This document shows, piece after piece, positions 1-6,757 of a stretch of 33,156 nt of DNA (within the stretch, counting starts at the first letter, position 1; each line of letters begins with the position of its first letter). The notes under the pieces are model-generated. The model did not search any database, had not been told where the DNA came from, and was given only the letters and a program-made list of their open reading frames with translations. This DNA is from an uncultured Acetobacteraceae bacterium (lineage in GTDB: Bacteria; Pseudomonadota; Alphaproteobacteria; Acetobacterales; Acetobacteraceae), in the NCBI GenBank assembly GCA_903918315.1, contig CAIXEA010000119.1, positions 1 through 33,156 on the forward strand, read 5' to 3'. Both the position numbers and the translations under genes were made by a program.

Positions 1-162
1 GGGCGGGAGCTGCATCACCTCGCCGGGCGTGAGCAACGGCCGCGCGGTCTCGGATCGCGAGACCATCAGATGGCCGAGCCAGGGCGAAAGCCGATGCCCG
101 GCGTAGTTCTTCATGGCCTTCATCTCGGTGGCGGTGCCGAGCGCGTCCGATACGCGCTTCCC
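1..162 (-). pseudogene. traG/virD4-type coupling protein, 3'-side fragment
   Basis: Read on the minus strand, this stretch encodes KRVSDALGTATEMKAMKNY, followed by a segment containing GHRLSPWLGHLMVSR and ARPLLTPGEVMQLPP. This is the conserved C-terminal half of TraG/VirD4-type ATPases, which couple relaxosome DNA to a type IV secretion channel. The frame runs off the window at position 1. Upstream it meets a TAG at 163-165, where the family would continue toward its ATPase core, so the coding sequence is cut at about 160. Codons inside the fragment are intact and the motif is well preserved, which suggests a recent break. The serine recombinase gene begins about 120 bases beyond the break. 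The identification rests on recalled family motifs. Confidence 0.7.
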
Positions 163-202
163 CTAGCGAGACACTTTCAAGGGCGGTGGGAACACGCCAA
201 AA

Positions 203-269
203 CCGTCCTGCATGAATGGTGTTTGATTTATAGGACGGGCCGTCTCATGATACCTGATCCTAATAGGAC
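203..269. promoter_or_regulatory. possible recombination (res-like) or operator site upstream of the recombinase
   Basis: The stretch just before the recombinase holds a 7-bp inverted repeat, CCGTCCT (203-209) and AGGACGG (232-238). It also has the direct repeat TAGGAC at 231-236 and 264-269. Small serine recombinases usually act on, and repress from, short repeated half-sites directly upstream of their gene. The match to such a site is by position and symmetry only. Confidence 0.3.
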
Positions 270-283
270 AGAGGACGACGCGC

Positions 284-850
284 ATGTTGATCGGATACGC
301 CAGGACCAGCACCGCCGAGCAAGTGGCCGGATTGGCAGGGCAAGAGCGGGACCTGCGGGCTGCTGGAGCCGAGAGGGTCTATAGCGAGCAGGTCAGCAGC
401 GTCACGACGCGCGCCCAGTTGACCGAGTGCCTGTCCTATCTCCGCGACGGTGACGTGCTGGTGGTGACTAAACCTGACCGGCTAGCGCGATCCACGGCCG
501 AGTTGTTGACGATCGAAGCGGACCTGTCCCGGCGCAGCATCGGGCTTGTCGTGCTGTCTATGGGCGGCGAACGGCTAGACACGCGTAACCCTACGTCCAA
601 GCTGATGTTGACGATCCTGGCGGGCGTGGCGACCTGGGAGCGGGAGATCATGCTGGAGCGGCAGCGCGAGGGGATTGCCAAGGCCAAGGCGGACGGCAAA
701 TACAAGGGCAGGGCGCCGACCGTGGCGAGACGGGCCGAACAGATCCGCGAGGCGCACGCCGCCGGCGAGAGACCGACCAAGATCGCCAAGCGCATGGGCA
801 TCGCCCGCAGCAGCGTCTACCGATTCCTGCCCAGCCAAGAAGCCGAGTGA
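284..850 (+). CDS. small serine recombinase (resolvase/invertase family)
   Basis: The 188-residue protein has the length and layout of Tn3-resolvase/Pin-invertase recombinases. The N-terminal catalytic domain opens with MLIGYARTSTAEQ, giving the nucleophile Ser9 and the early Arg7. The stretch around residues 60-70 (VTKPDRLARS) holds the conserved DRLAR active-site arginine. A long helix around residues 105-130 (WEREIMLERQREGIAKAK) matches the dimerisation helix. The C-terminal 45 residues, with GERPTKIAKRMGIARSSVYRFL split by a turn, form the usual HTH. A GAGGA ribosome site lies about 8 bases before the ATG. Because all catalytic motifs are present it is probably active. It lies directly beside a truncated conjugation gene, so it is likely part of a mobile element or its remnant. 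Confidence 0.9.
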   Translation: MLIGYARTSTAEQVAGLAGQERDLRAAGAERVYSEQVSSVTTRAQLTECLSYLRDGDVLVVTKPDRLARSTAELLTIEADLSRRSIGLVVLSMGGERLDTRNPTSKLMLTILAGVATWEREIMLERQREGIAKAKADGKYKGRAPTVARRAEQIREAHAAGERPTKIAKRMGIARSSVYRFLPSQEAE

Positions 851-853
851 CGC

Positions 854-1615
854 CTACCCCTCAAACGCAGGCTGCTCCGGCTCCACGTCGATGATGTGCT
901 TCCCGCTCGCCAGGGCATCGAGATCGGCCAGCAACACCTTCCGAGCGGTCGCCGCGCGCTCTTGCGTCAGAATGTTGACTGTTACGTTGGCGCCGCCCGC
1001 TTTAGGTTCGCCGTAGTTGTCAGGATCGAGCTTCACGCCGAGGTATTTGAAGGCGTCGAATTTAACTCTGACCAAATTCGCGGCGCGCGGATCGGTCGCC
1101 TCGGCCACGAGCAGCGCCCCCTTTTCAACCCACCATTGGGCCTGTGATCGCCTGATTTCGTTATAGACGGTGCGGCATTCAGGATTGGCTCCCATCCATC
1201 GCAGGATGGAATAGTAAGACGGGAACTTGGGTTCTTCACATATCCTTGTGAGAAATTCGCCGCTTGCCATGCGGTCGCATATTTCGGCGAAAATTTCTGG
1301 GGTGCAGAGGGATGGCGGGCCGCGGCGCCTTGGCGACGGTTTGGTAGCTAGGCTTGCGTATTCCGCTGGCGTGTCGGTCGATCCGGTGGTGGTGGCGGTG
1401 GTGGCTAGTGGGAGAATCGCGGCGCGCTTGCAGTTTTTGCTGCCTGGTTTTGGTCCACGCTTTTTGGGGTTGGCCTTTTTGTAAGCCTGAACCCTTGCTC
1501 TTGCTTGGAGCTGCCTGGCGCTGATTTTTGGTCCTGGCTTGAGCTTTGGTCTGGACGCTGGTTGTTCACCGGGGGCGGGTTCGGCGAGCGCTACGTCGAG
1601 GTCGGCGGCTGCCAT
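854..1615 (-). CDS. phage small-terminase-like protein (Sf6 gp1 type)
   Basis: I place the start at the ATG at 1615 (MAAADLDVALAE, 253 aa). The frame stays open to 1744 but crosses a purine tract that translates to unlikely sequence. Residues about 25-65 are a basic, low-complexity segment (ISARQLQARARVQAYKK, KRGPKPGSKNCKR). A helix-turn-helix-like block follows (EIFAEICDRMASGEFLTRIC), then VKFDAFKYLGVKLDPDNYG. That last motif recalls the RVDARKWLxxKLxPKKYG signature of Sf6-type small terminases, which recognise phage DNA for packaging. No large terminase, portal or capsid gene is next to it, so it is an orphan. It converges with the recombinase gene, with 3 bases between the stops. An alternative is a plasmid DNA-binding protein using the same fold. 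Confidence 0.55.
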   Translation of the reverse strand: MAAADLDVALAEPAPGEQPASRPKLKPGPKISARQLQARARVQAYKKANPKKRGPKPGSKNCKRAAILPLATTATTTGSTDTPAEYASLATKPSPRRRGPPSLCTPEIFAEICDRMASGEFLTRICEEPKFPSYYSILRWMGANPECRTVYNEIRRSQAQWWVEKGALLVAEATDPRAANLVRVKFDAFKYLGVKLDPDNYGEPKAGGANVTVNILTQERAATARKVLLADLDALASGKHIIDVEPEQPAFEG

Positions 1616-1737
1616 GGGTTCAGGTTGCCTTCCGGGGGTGTTTGAATGATGGAGGGTTTCTCTCGCGTGCGCGCGGAAACAGAAGTGCCCCTCTCGATTC
1701 CCCCCCCCAACCCCCTCTACTCTCCCCCAACGATTGC

Positions 1738-1860
1738 ATGTCAAGAGTAGAATTTCTTGCTGGCGACAAACTGCAAATGATAGCGGGCATCGGATTGCTT
1801 GGGTCGATTTGCCTTAATTGGTTTCTTGCGGCCCTAACAGTGCATCATGTGAGCAGTTAG
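1738..1860 (+). CDS. possible 40-residue membrane peptide
   Basis: A short frame starts MSRVEFLAGDKLQ and then has one hydrophobic stretch (MIAGIGLLGSICLNWFLAAL) long enough to span a membrane, ending TVHHVSS. Its base composition is clearly lower in GC than its surroundings. There is no convincing ribosome site before the ATG (the upstream is a C-rich tract), so a leaderless transcript would be needed. It is divergent from the terminase-like gene and ends 34 bases before the IS end. It may be chance or a remnant; I do not recognise a family. Confidence 0.25.
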   Translation: MSRVEFLAGDKLQMIAGIGLLGSICLNWFLAALTVHHVSS

Positions 1861-1933
1861 CACGTCATACCCGCCAATAAGCCCTCTAAACCGTTGAACC
1901 GCGCCGGATTTGTCGGAGGCTATTTGGTTTGAG

Positions 1934-2840
1934 TCACGCTGCCATGTCTTGCGGTTCGAGCATAGTGTAGTATCGGTCTTCAGCCTCCGCCGGCGGGATA
2001 TTGCCGATGGGTTCGAGTAGCCGACGACTGTTGAACCAGTCCACCCATTCGAGGGTTGCGAATTCGACGGCCTCGAAGGACCGCCATGGCCCGGAGCGGT
2101 GGATGACCTCAGCCTTGTAGAGGCCGTTGATGGTCTCGGCCAATGCATTGTCATAGCTGTCGCCGACGCTACCGACGGACGGCTCAATCCCAGCTTCGGC
2201 CAGACGCTCGGTGTATTTTATGGATAGGTATTGGCTGCCCCTGTCGCTGTGATGCACCAGTCCGTCGCGACGGGCCGGCCGGCGTCCGTGCAAGGCTTGC
2301 TCGAGAGCATTGAGCACGAAGCCGGCGTGCGCCGTGCGTGACACCCGCCAACCGACGATGCGCCGTGCGTAGGTGTCGATGACAAAGGCCACGAAGACGA
2401 ACCCTGACCAGGTCGCCACGTAGGTGAAGTCCGAGACCCATAGGGCATTCGGCCGTGGTGCCTTGAACTGGCGGTTGACGTGGTCCCGCGGGCACGGCAG
2501 CGACCTTGTCGCTGATCATGGTCTTGACCGGATTGCCCCGGACAACGCCTTGTAAACCCATGGTTTGCATCAGCCGCTCGACCGTGAGGCGGGCGATGTC
2601 CTGGCGTTCGCGCTGCCAATGCCGCCAGACCTTCCGCGCACCGTAGACCTCGAAGTTCTCCTCGAACACGCGCGCGATCTGCGGCATCAAACAGGCATGG
2701 CGCTTGGCCCGCGCCGGCAGAAGCATCGGGTCCACCCGCCTGGCGGCATGGCTGCGATAGGTCGATGGGGCGATCGGCAAGACCTTGCAAATCGGCTCGA
2801 CTCCATGCGCCCCGCAGTGATCGTCAATGAACGCGATCAT
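1934..2840 (-). pseudogene. IS3 orfB (DDE transposase) with frameshift
   Basis: The ATG at 2840 overlaps the orfA stop (ATGA), the usual IS3 arrangement that permits programmed frameshifting. The first part (MIAFIDDHCGAHGVEPICK, then FEENFEVYGARKVWRH and ARLTVERLMQTMGL) is the normal N-terminal region. Near 2495 an extra base shifts the frame. Removing it restores CPRDHVNRQFKAPRPNALW then VSDFTYVATWSG, which carries the first catalytic Asp. Downstream the original frame continues with HHSDRGSQY (second Asp) and SVGDSYDNALAETINGLYK (Glu), completing the DDE triad, and stops at 1934-1936. As read, no single product contains all three catalytic residues. A sequencing error at this one base is possible, but the orfA nonsense codon is an independent lesion. 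Confidence 0.87.
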
Positions 2841-3166
2841 GGCTTGTGTCGGCGGTCGAGCTCCGCCAGGGCAAAATACGCCGACGTCTTGAGACGGATA
2901 TCGTTGGCTTGCCGGAGTTCCCGATTCTCTCGTTCCAGTGCCTTCAGCCTGGCGGCCATCTCCGTCGCGACCCCAGGCGCACGGACGCTGTCGCGCCCAG
3001 CCCTTTTGAGTCACTCATTGAGGGGCTGCCCTGTGCAGCCGATCTTGGCCGCGATCGAGACGATCGCAGCCCAGCGCGACAGATGCTCACGCTCGTGATC
3101 CAGCACCATCCGAACCGCACGATCGCGCATCTCGGGCGAAAATTCGTTCGTCGTCTTGCTTGTCAT
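2837..3166 (-). pseudogene. IS3 orfA (HTH transposase subunit) with internal stop
   Basis: Translation from the ATG at 3166 begins [20 protein letters not shown], the typical HTH-containing OrfA start of IS3 elements. It continues to [14 protein letters not shown] and then meets TGA at 3011-3013, where relatives usually carry a Trp codon (NEW). Beyond the stop the same frame carries on as a normal OrfA. It includes the leucine-zipper-like stretch EMAARLKALERENRELRQAN and the SAYFALAELDRRHKP end, with TGA at 2837-2839. A single nonsense change therefore leaves a 51-residue peptide. Unless the TGA is read through, OrfA and the OrfAB fusion cannot be made from this copy. Confidence 0.85.
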
Positions 3167-3199
3167 CGCTCCAGCTTCTCAGGAGTTGGAGCGATGACA
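3161..3199 (-). promoter_or_regulatory. hairpin covering the orfA start codon
   Basis: TGTCATCGCTCCA (3161-3173) and TGGAGCGATGACA (3187-3199) form a perfect 13-bp inverted repeat with a 13-base loop just inside the IS end. On the minus-strand RNA one arm contains GGAGCG followed by the orfA ATG. A transcript entering from outside the IS would therefore bury the ribosome site and start codon. This protection against read-through expression is established for several insertion sequences; here it is inferred from position. Confidence 0.6.
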
Positions 3200-3215
3200 A
3201 ACCCGGGGCGGTTCA

Positions 3216-3422
3216 CCCGGCATCGAGGCCACGCATCAGCCTGGATCGACGCCACGACGGACGCCGAGCGGCGCAAGCTGGAAGCGGACTACCAGCTCGC
3301 CGCCTTCGATTCCCGGCCGCTGATTCCCATGGGCCAGTACTTGCCGCATGCCGGCTGGCGATCCAATCTCCAGCATGCTGCAAGGCTCTGGGCCGGTGTT
3401 CTGCAACGTCAGCAAGTCGTAG
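3216..3422 (+). pseudogene. 3' remnant of a family-5 (oligopeptide) ABC-transporter binding protein
   Basis: Directly after the IS end one frame reads WIDATTDAERRKLEADYQ and LAAFDSRPLIPMGQYLPHAG, then WRSNL. After a one-base shift near 3370 the next frame reads MLQGSGPVFCNVSKS followed by TAG at 3420-3422. Together these are the characteristic last 60 or so residues of periplasmic family-5 solute-binding proteins, which usually end in a PVFWNV-type motif. The Trp is Cys here. The gene is thus truncated by the IS on its 5' side and also frameshifted. It ends 33 bases before eutB in the same direction, so it was probably the upstream neighbour of the ammonia-lyase genes. Confidence 0.7.
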
Positions 3423-3455
3423 GCGCTTTGCGGCGGGCAATGTATCCTTCCCGCC

Positions 3456-4832
3456 ATGGGGTACCAGCACAGCGTCAACGGCCAGCGTTTCATCTTCCCG
3501 GATCTGCCGGCGCTGTTCGCGCGCGCCAGCCCGTTGCGTTCGGGGGACCAACTGGCCGGCATCGCCGCGGCCAGCGCCAGCGAGCGGGTCGCCGCGCAGT
3601 GCGCGCTGGCCGACGTGCCGCTCGCCGATATCATCGCCCGGCCGCTGATCCCCTATGAGGCCGATGAGGTCACCCGCCTGATCCTTGACACGCACGACCG
3701 TGCGGCCTTTGCCCCCATCGCCAGCCTCACCGTCGGTGGCTTCCGCGATTTCCTACTGGCCGCCGGGGCGGAAACGCTGGCCGCGCTGCGCCCGGGCCTT
3801 ACGCCGGAAATCGCCGCCGCCGTCAGCAAGATCATGCGCCTGCAGGACCTCATCGCAGTCGCCGCGAAATGCCACCTCACCACCGCCTTCCGCAACACAA
3901 TTGGATTGCCTGGACGCATAAGCGTACGCCTGCAACCCAACCATCCCGTGGACGACCCGCATGGCGTCGCCGCCTCCACCCTGGACGGACTTCTGCTTGG
4001 TGCCGGGGACGCGGTGATCGGCGTCAATCCCGCCACCGACAATGTCGCCGCCACCACCACCCTGCTGCGCATGCTGGACGACATCCGCGCGCGCTATGAC
4101 ATCCCCACCCAGACCTGCGTGCTGGCGCACGTCACCACCACGTTGCGTTGCATAGAAGCCGGCGCACCGGTGGACCTCGTGTTCCAGTCCATCGCCGGCA
4201 CCGAGGCCGCCAACCGCGGCTTCGGCATCAATCTTGCGCTGCTCGCGGAAGCGCGGGACGCCGCCTTGTCACTGCGGCGCGGCACGGTGGGCAATAACGT
4301 CATGTATTTCGAAACCGGCCAGGGCAGCGCGCTTTCGGCTAACGCGCATCACGGCGTTGATCAGCAAACCATCGAGGCACGGGCCTATGCAGTGGCGCGG
4401 CATTTCTCACCGCTGCTGGTCAATAGTGTCGTCGGCTTCATCGGCCCGGAATATCTGTACGACGGTAAGCAGATCATCCGAGCCGGCCTGGAGGATCATT
4501 TCTGCGCCAAGCTGCTCGGCCTGCCGATGGGGGTGGATGTTTGCTATACCAACCACGCGGAAGCGGACCAGGACGACATGGACAGCCTGCTCACCCTGCT
4601 CGCCGTCGCCGGTGTTACCTTCATCATGGGCGTACCGGGGGCAGACGATGTGATGCTGTCCTACCAGAGCACCTCGTTTCACGACGCGCTGTACGTCCGC
4701 GGCGTGCTGGGCCGCGCCCCGGCGCCGGAATTCGCCGCCTGGCTCGAGCGGATGGGCATCGCCGACGCGCCCGCCACAGACACCATTCCGCCGCGCATGA
4801 CCCCCGCGCTGATCGGCCTGCATGATGGCTGA
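3456..4832 (+). CDS. eutB: ethanolamine ammonia-lyase, large subunit
   Basis: The enzyme uses adenosylcobalamin to convert ethanolamine to acetaldehyde and ammonia. At 458 residues it has the normal EutB length and keeps the family signatures along the TIM barrel. These include GDAVIGVNPATDN (about residues 187-199), FQSIAGTEAANRGFGI (around 250), ARAYAVARHFSPLLVN, YDGKQIIRAGLEDHF and the C-terminal CYTNHAEADQDDMD and FIMGVPGADDVML. It is complete and its stop overlaps the eutC start, so the two are translationally coupled. No microcompartment, reactivase (eutA) or regulator gene is in the window. Ethanolamine would have to be handled without a local shell, and the cofactor supplied by genes elsewhere. 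The ribosome site before the chosen ATG is weak. Confidence 0.95.
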   Translation: MGYQHSVNGQRFIFPDLPALFARASPLRSGDQLAGIAAASASERVAAQCALADVPLADIIARPLIPYEADEVTRLILDTHDRAAFAPIASLTVGGFRDFLLAAGAETLAALRPGLTPEIAAAVSKIMRLQDLIAVAAKCHLTTAFRNTIGLPGRISVRLQPNHPVDDPHGVAASTLDGLLLGAGDAVIGVNPATDNVAATTTLLRMLDDIRARYDIPTQTCVLAHVTTTLRCIEAGAPVDLVFQSIAGTEAANRGFGINLALLAEARDAALSLRRGTVGNNVMYFETGQGSALSANAHHGVDQQTIEARAYAVARHFSPLLVNSVVGFIGPEYLYDGKQIIRAGLEDHFCAKLLGLPMGVDVCYTNHAEADQDDMDSLLTLLAVAGVTFIMGVPGADDVMLSYQSTSFHDALYVRGVLGRAPAPEFAAWLERMGIADAPATDTIPPRMTPALIGLHDG

Positions 4833-5592
4833 GCACTCCCTCGCCCGCTGGACGGACCTGCGCCGCTTCACCTCGGCGCGGGTCGCGCTGGGTCGCGCCG
4901 GCAACGGCCTGCCGACAGCGGCACATCTCGCCTTCCAGGCCGCGCACGCGGCGGCGCGCGACGCAGTACATGATGCGCTGGATGTCACCGCGCTGCTTGC
5001 TGACCTGTCCGCCCACGGCATCGCCACGCACAGTGTGGCCAGCGCATGCCCTGACCGGCCGACCTATCTGCGCCGCCCTGACCTTGGCCGCGCGCTGCAC
5101 CCCGCGGACCGCGCGCGCCTCGCCGCCGCTCAGGCGCCGGGCAGCATCGCATTCGTGCTGTGCGACGGCCTGTCCGCGCTGGCGGTGCAGCGCCACGCCG
5201 CGCCGCTCCTCGCACGCGTGCTGCCCGCCCTTACCCCCTTGCCGGTCGGCCCGGTCGTTGTCGCCACGCAGGGGCGCGTCGCGCTTGGTGACGATATCGG
5301 CGCCGCGCTCGGCGCCGGCGCCGTCGCCGTGCTGATCGGTGAGCGCCCGGGCCTGTCCACCCCCGACAGCCTTGGTGTCTACCTCACCTGGGTGCCGCGC
5401 GTCGGCCGCGCCGACAGCGAGCGCAACTGCATTTCCAACATCCGTCCGGAAGGCCTGCCGGTGGACGAGGCCGCAGACAAGCTGCTCTGGCTCATCGGCG
5501 CGATGTGCCGCCTGCAATGCACCGGCATCAACCTGAAGGACGAACAGCCAGCCCTGGGGGGCGAGCGTGCGCCCTCCATCGGCAGGAATTAA
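4822..5592 (+). CDS. eutC: ethanolamine ammonia-lyase, small subunit
   Basis: The 256-residue product is the B12-binding partner of EutB. Recognisable family blocks are FTSARVALGRAGNGLPTAAH near the N-terminus, FVLCDGLSALAVQRHA in the middle, and GERPGLSTPDSLGVYLTW followed by RNCISNIRPEGLP near the C-terminus. The gene starts inside the last codons of eutB (ATGATG at 4822-4827, eutB stop 4830-4832), so the first or second Met could be used. Length is at the short end for the family, but all conserved blocks are there. Its stop overlaps a permease fragment on the other strand, so the region downstream has been rearranged. Confidence 0.94.
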   Translation: MMAEHSLARWTDLRRFTSARVALGRAGNGLPTAAHLAFQAAHAAARDAVHDALDVTALLADLSAHGIATHSVASACPDRPTYLRRPDLGRALHPADRARLAAAQAPGSIAFVLCDGLSALAVQRHAAPLLARVLPALTPLPVGPVVVATQGRVALGDDIGAALGAGAVAVLIGERPGLSTPDSLGVYLTWVPRVGRADSERNCISNIRPEGLPVDEAADKLLWLIGAMCRLQCTGINLKDEQPALGGERAPSIGRN

Positions 5593-5738
5593 CGCCATGC
5601 CCGCGAATACTGCCTTTCCAGATAGCCCCCTGCCAGCGAGAACAGCAGGCAGCAGATAAGGAACGCCAGCGTGGCGAAGGTATAGCCCTCACTCGCCAGC
5701 CCCTGCCAGGACGGGTCCTTCAGGCGGTATGCTTCTCC
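5589..5738 (-). pseudogene. C-terminal fragment of an ABC-transporter permease
   Basis: On the minus strand the frame EAYRLKDPSWQGLASEGY is followed by TFATLAFLICCLLFSLAGGY and LERQYSRAWR, then TAA at 5589-5591. One membrane segment followed by a short basic tail with LERQ is the usual end of polar-amino-acid ABC permeases. Upstream (5739 onward) I see no continuation that fits the family, so only about 45 codons remain. It converges on, and overlaps by 2 bases, the eutC stop. The family assignment is tentative because so little is left. Confidence 0.4.
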
Positions 5739-5739
5739 T

Positions 5740-6095
5740 GACGCCCAGGCGTTGGACGTTCTGGATGAAGGCAGAGCCGGGCGCTCGCCCCTAACGCCAC
5801 ATGGATAGCGATAAACCGAACAGGAATTGGGCGGCTCGGTTGCCCGCTAGAAGTCCAAGGCAGGAATTATCGGGGGCGGGCGAAGAATACGGCAGGGTAG
5901 GTACGCGCTGAAGCGCAGCAGTGCCTTGCCTCGGTGCGGCAGGAGCGACAATGCGCCGCCTGTGACCGGTTTTGGATTCGCAAACTGGTCTGATGGGTCC
6001 GCAGTGGGTCCGCAAACTGACGGATGACACCAAACGATTAGCGAAAGGAGTAAAATTCCAACCGGGTTTATTGTTTATTATCAGTATATTGTCCG
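5740..6095. other. intergenic region without a recognisable gene, AT-rich near the tRNA
   Basis: No convincing gene is visible. The part from about 6020 to 6092 is markedly richer in A and T than the rest. Two short direct repeats occur: CGCAAACTG at 5979-5987 and 6011-6019, and GGGTCCGCA at 5995-6003 and 6006-6014. The location at the 3' end of a tRNA gene and beside gene fragments makes an old integration junction possible, but no integrase or duplicated tRNA end is seen. Confidence 0.4.
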
Positions 6096-6171
6096 TGGTG
6101 AGCCCGTTGGGATTCGAACCCAAGGCCCCAAGATTAAAAGTCTCGTGCTCTACCAACTGAGCTACGGGCTC
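6096..6171 (-). tRNA. tRNA-Lys (anticodon UUU), CCA encoded
   Basis: The minus strand folds as a 76-base tRNA. The acceptor GAGCCCG pairs with CGGGCTC, followed by A and an encoded CCA. The D arm contains AGCTCAGTTGGTAGAGC, the anticodon loop is CTTTTAA (anticodon TTT), and the T arm has GGTTCGAATCC. All arms pair well, so the gene looks functional. Confidence 0.96.
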
Positions 6172-6251
6172 TCACACGCGGAGCGGTCTTGAACGCTACC
6201 CCGGGCCGCAGGTCAAGCGGGGACCTGCGACTTTGGGGTGCAACCCTGCCA

Positions 6252-6725
6252 TTAACTTGCGGAAGCGAGCCTGGCGGAGATGATTTTGTCGGGATTGGAC
6301 ACCATGCCGCTGCCGCCGGCGCCGCGCTTGATGGCGTCGACATGCTCCATGCCCTCGGTGACCTGGCCCCAGATGGTGTATTGGCCATCCAGATGCGGGG
6401 CGGGGGCGAACATGATGTAGAACTGGCTGTTCGCGCTGTTCGGGTTGGACGTGCGGGCGGCGCCGACGGTGCCCCGCACGAATCGGCGCTGGTTGGTGAA
6501 CTCGGCGGGCAGGTCGGGAAGGTCCGATCCGCCGGTGCCGGTGGGATCGCCACCCTGCGCCATGAAGCCGTCGATCACGCGATGGAACGGGGTGCCGTCA
6601 TAGAAGCCCTGGGCGGCGAGGGTCTTGACCCGCTCGACATGCTTGGGGGCGATATCGGCCAGCAGTTCGACGGTGACCCGCCCGCCGGCGAGTTCGATAT
6701 AGAGGGTGTTTTCGGCGTCAGCCAT
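6252..6725 (-). CDS. ppiB: cytoplasmic cyclophilin-type peptidyl-prolyl isomerase
   Basis: The 157-residue protein catalyses proline cis-trans isomerisation in folding proteins. It carries the cyclophilin blocks TPFHRVIDGFMAQGGDPTG (catalytic Arg in FHRV), VGAARTSNPNSANSQFYI and LDGQYTIWGQV, and no signal peptide. It lies 32 bases after the stop of a close paralogue that does have a signal peptide, and both follow coaD and gyrA on the same strand. The two proteins look like a tandem duplication that split into an export form and a cytoplasmic form. Confidence 0.95.
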   Translation of the reverse strand: MADAENTLYIELAGGRVTVELLADIAPKHVERVKTLAAQGFYDGTPFHRVIDGFMAQGGDPTGTGGSDLPDLPAEFTNQRRFVRGTVGAARTSNPNSANSQFYIMFAPAPHLDGQYTIWGQVTEGMEHVDAIKRGAGGSGMVSNPDKIISARLASAS

Positions 6726-6757
6726 GGAAGGTCCAATCCTGGTCAGGGGTGAAGGGC

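Larger units (their letters stand above)
1895..3215 (-). mobile_element. IS3-family insertion sequence, inactivated
   Basis: The ends are TGAACCGCGCCGGATTTGTC (from 1895) and, read inward from 3215, TGAACCGCCCCGGGTTTGTC. They match at 18 of 20 positions as terminal inverted repeats with the IS3-type TG start. The 1321-bp length and the two overlapping reading frames on the minus strand (orfA, orfB) fit the family. No 3-4 bp target duplication is visible: CGT lies before the left end and CCC after the right end. This suggests later rearrangement or a one-sided deletion. Both reading frames are broken. The right end interrupts a gene for an oligopeptide-binding protein. Confidence 0.88.

Noticed and set aside
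5593-6095. Possible tyrosine integrase next to the tRNA
   Set aside because: No frame shows the integrase catalytic pattern (R..HxxR..Y) or its N-terminal domain.
5972-6160. Open frame running into the tRNA-Lys gene
   Set aside because: Half of it is the tRNA complement; no ribosome site or family signal. Also considered as an integrase N-terminus, but the match was not convincing.
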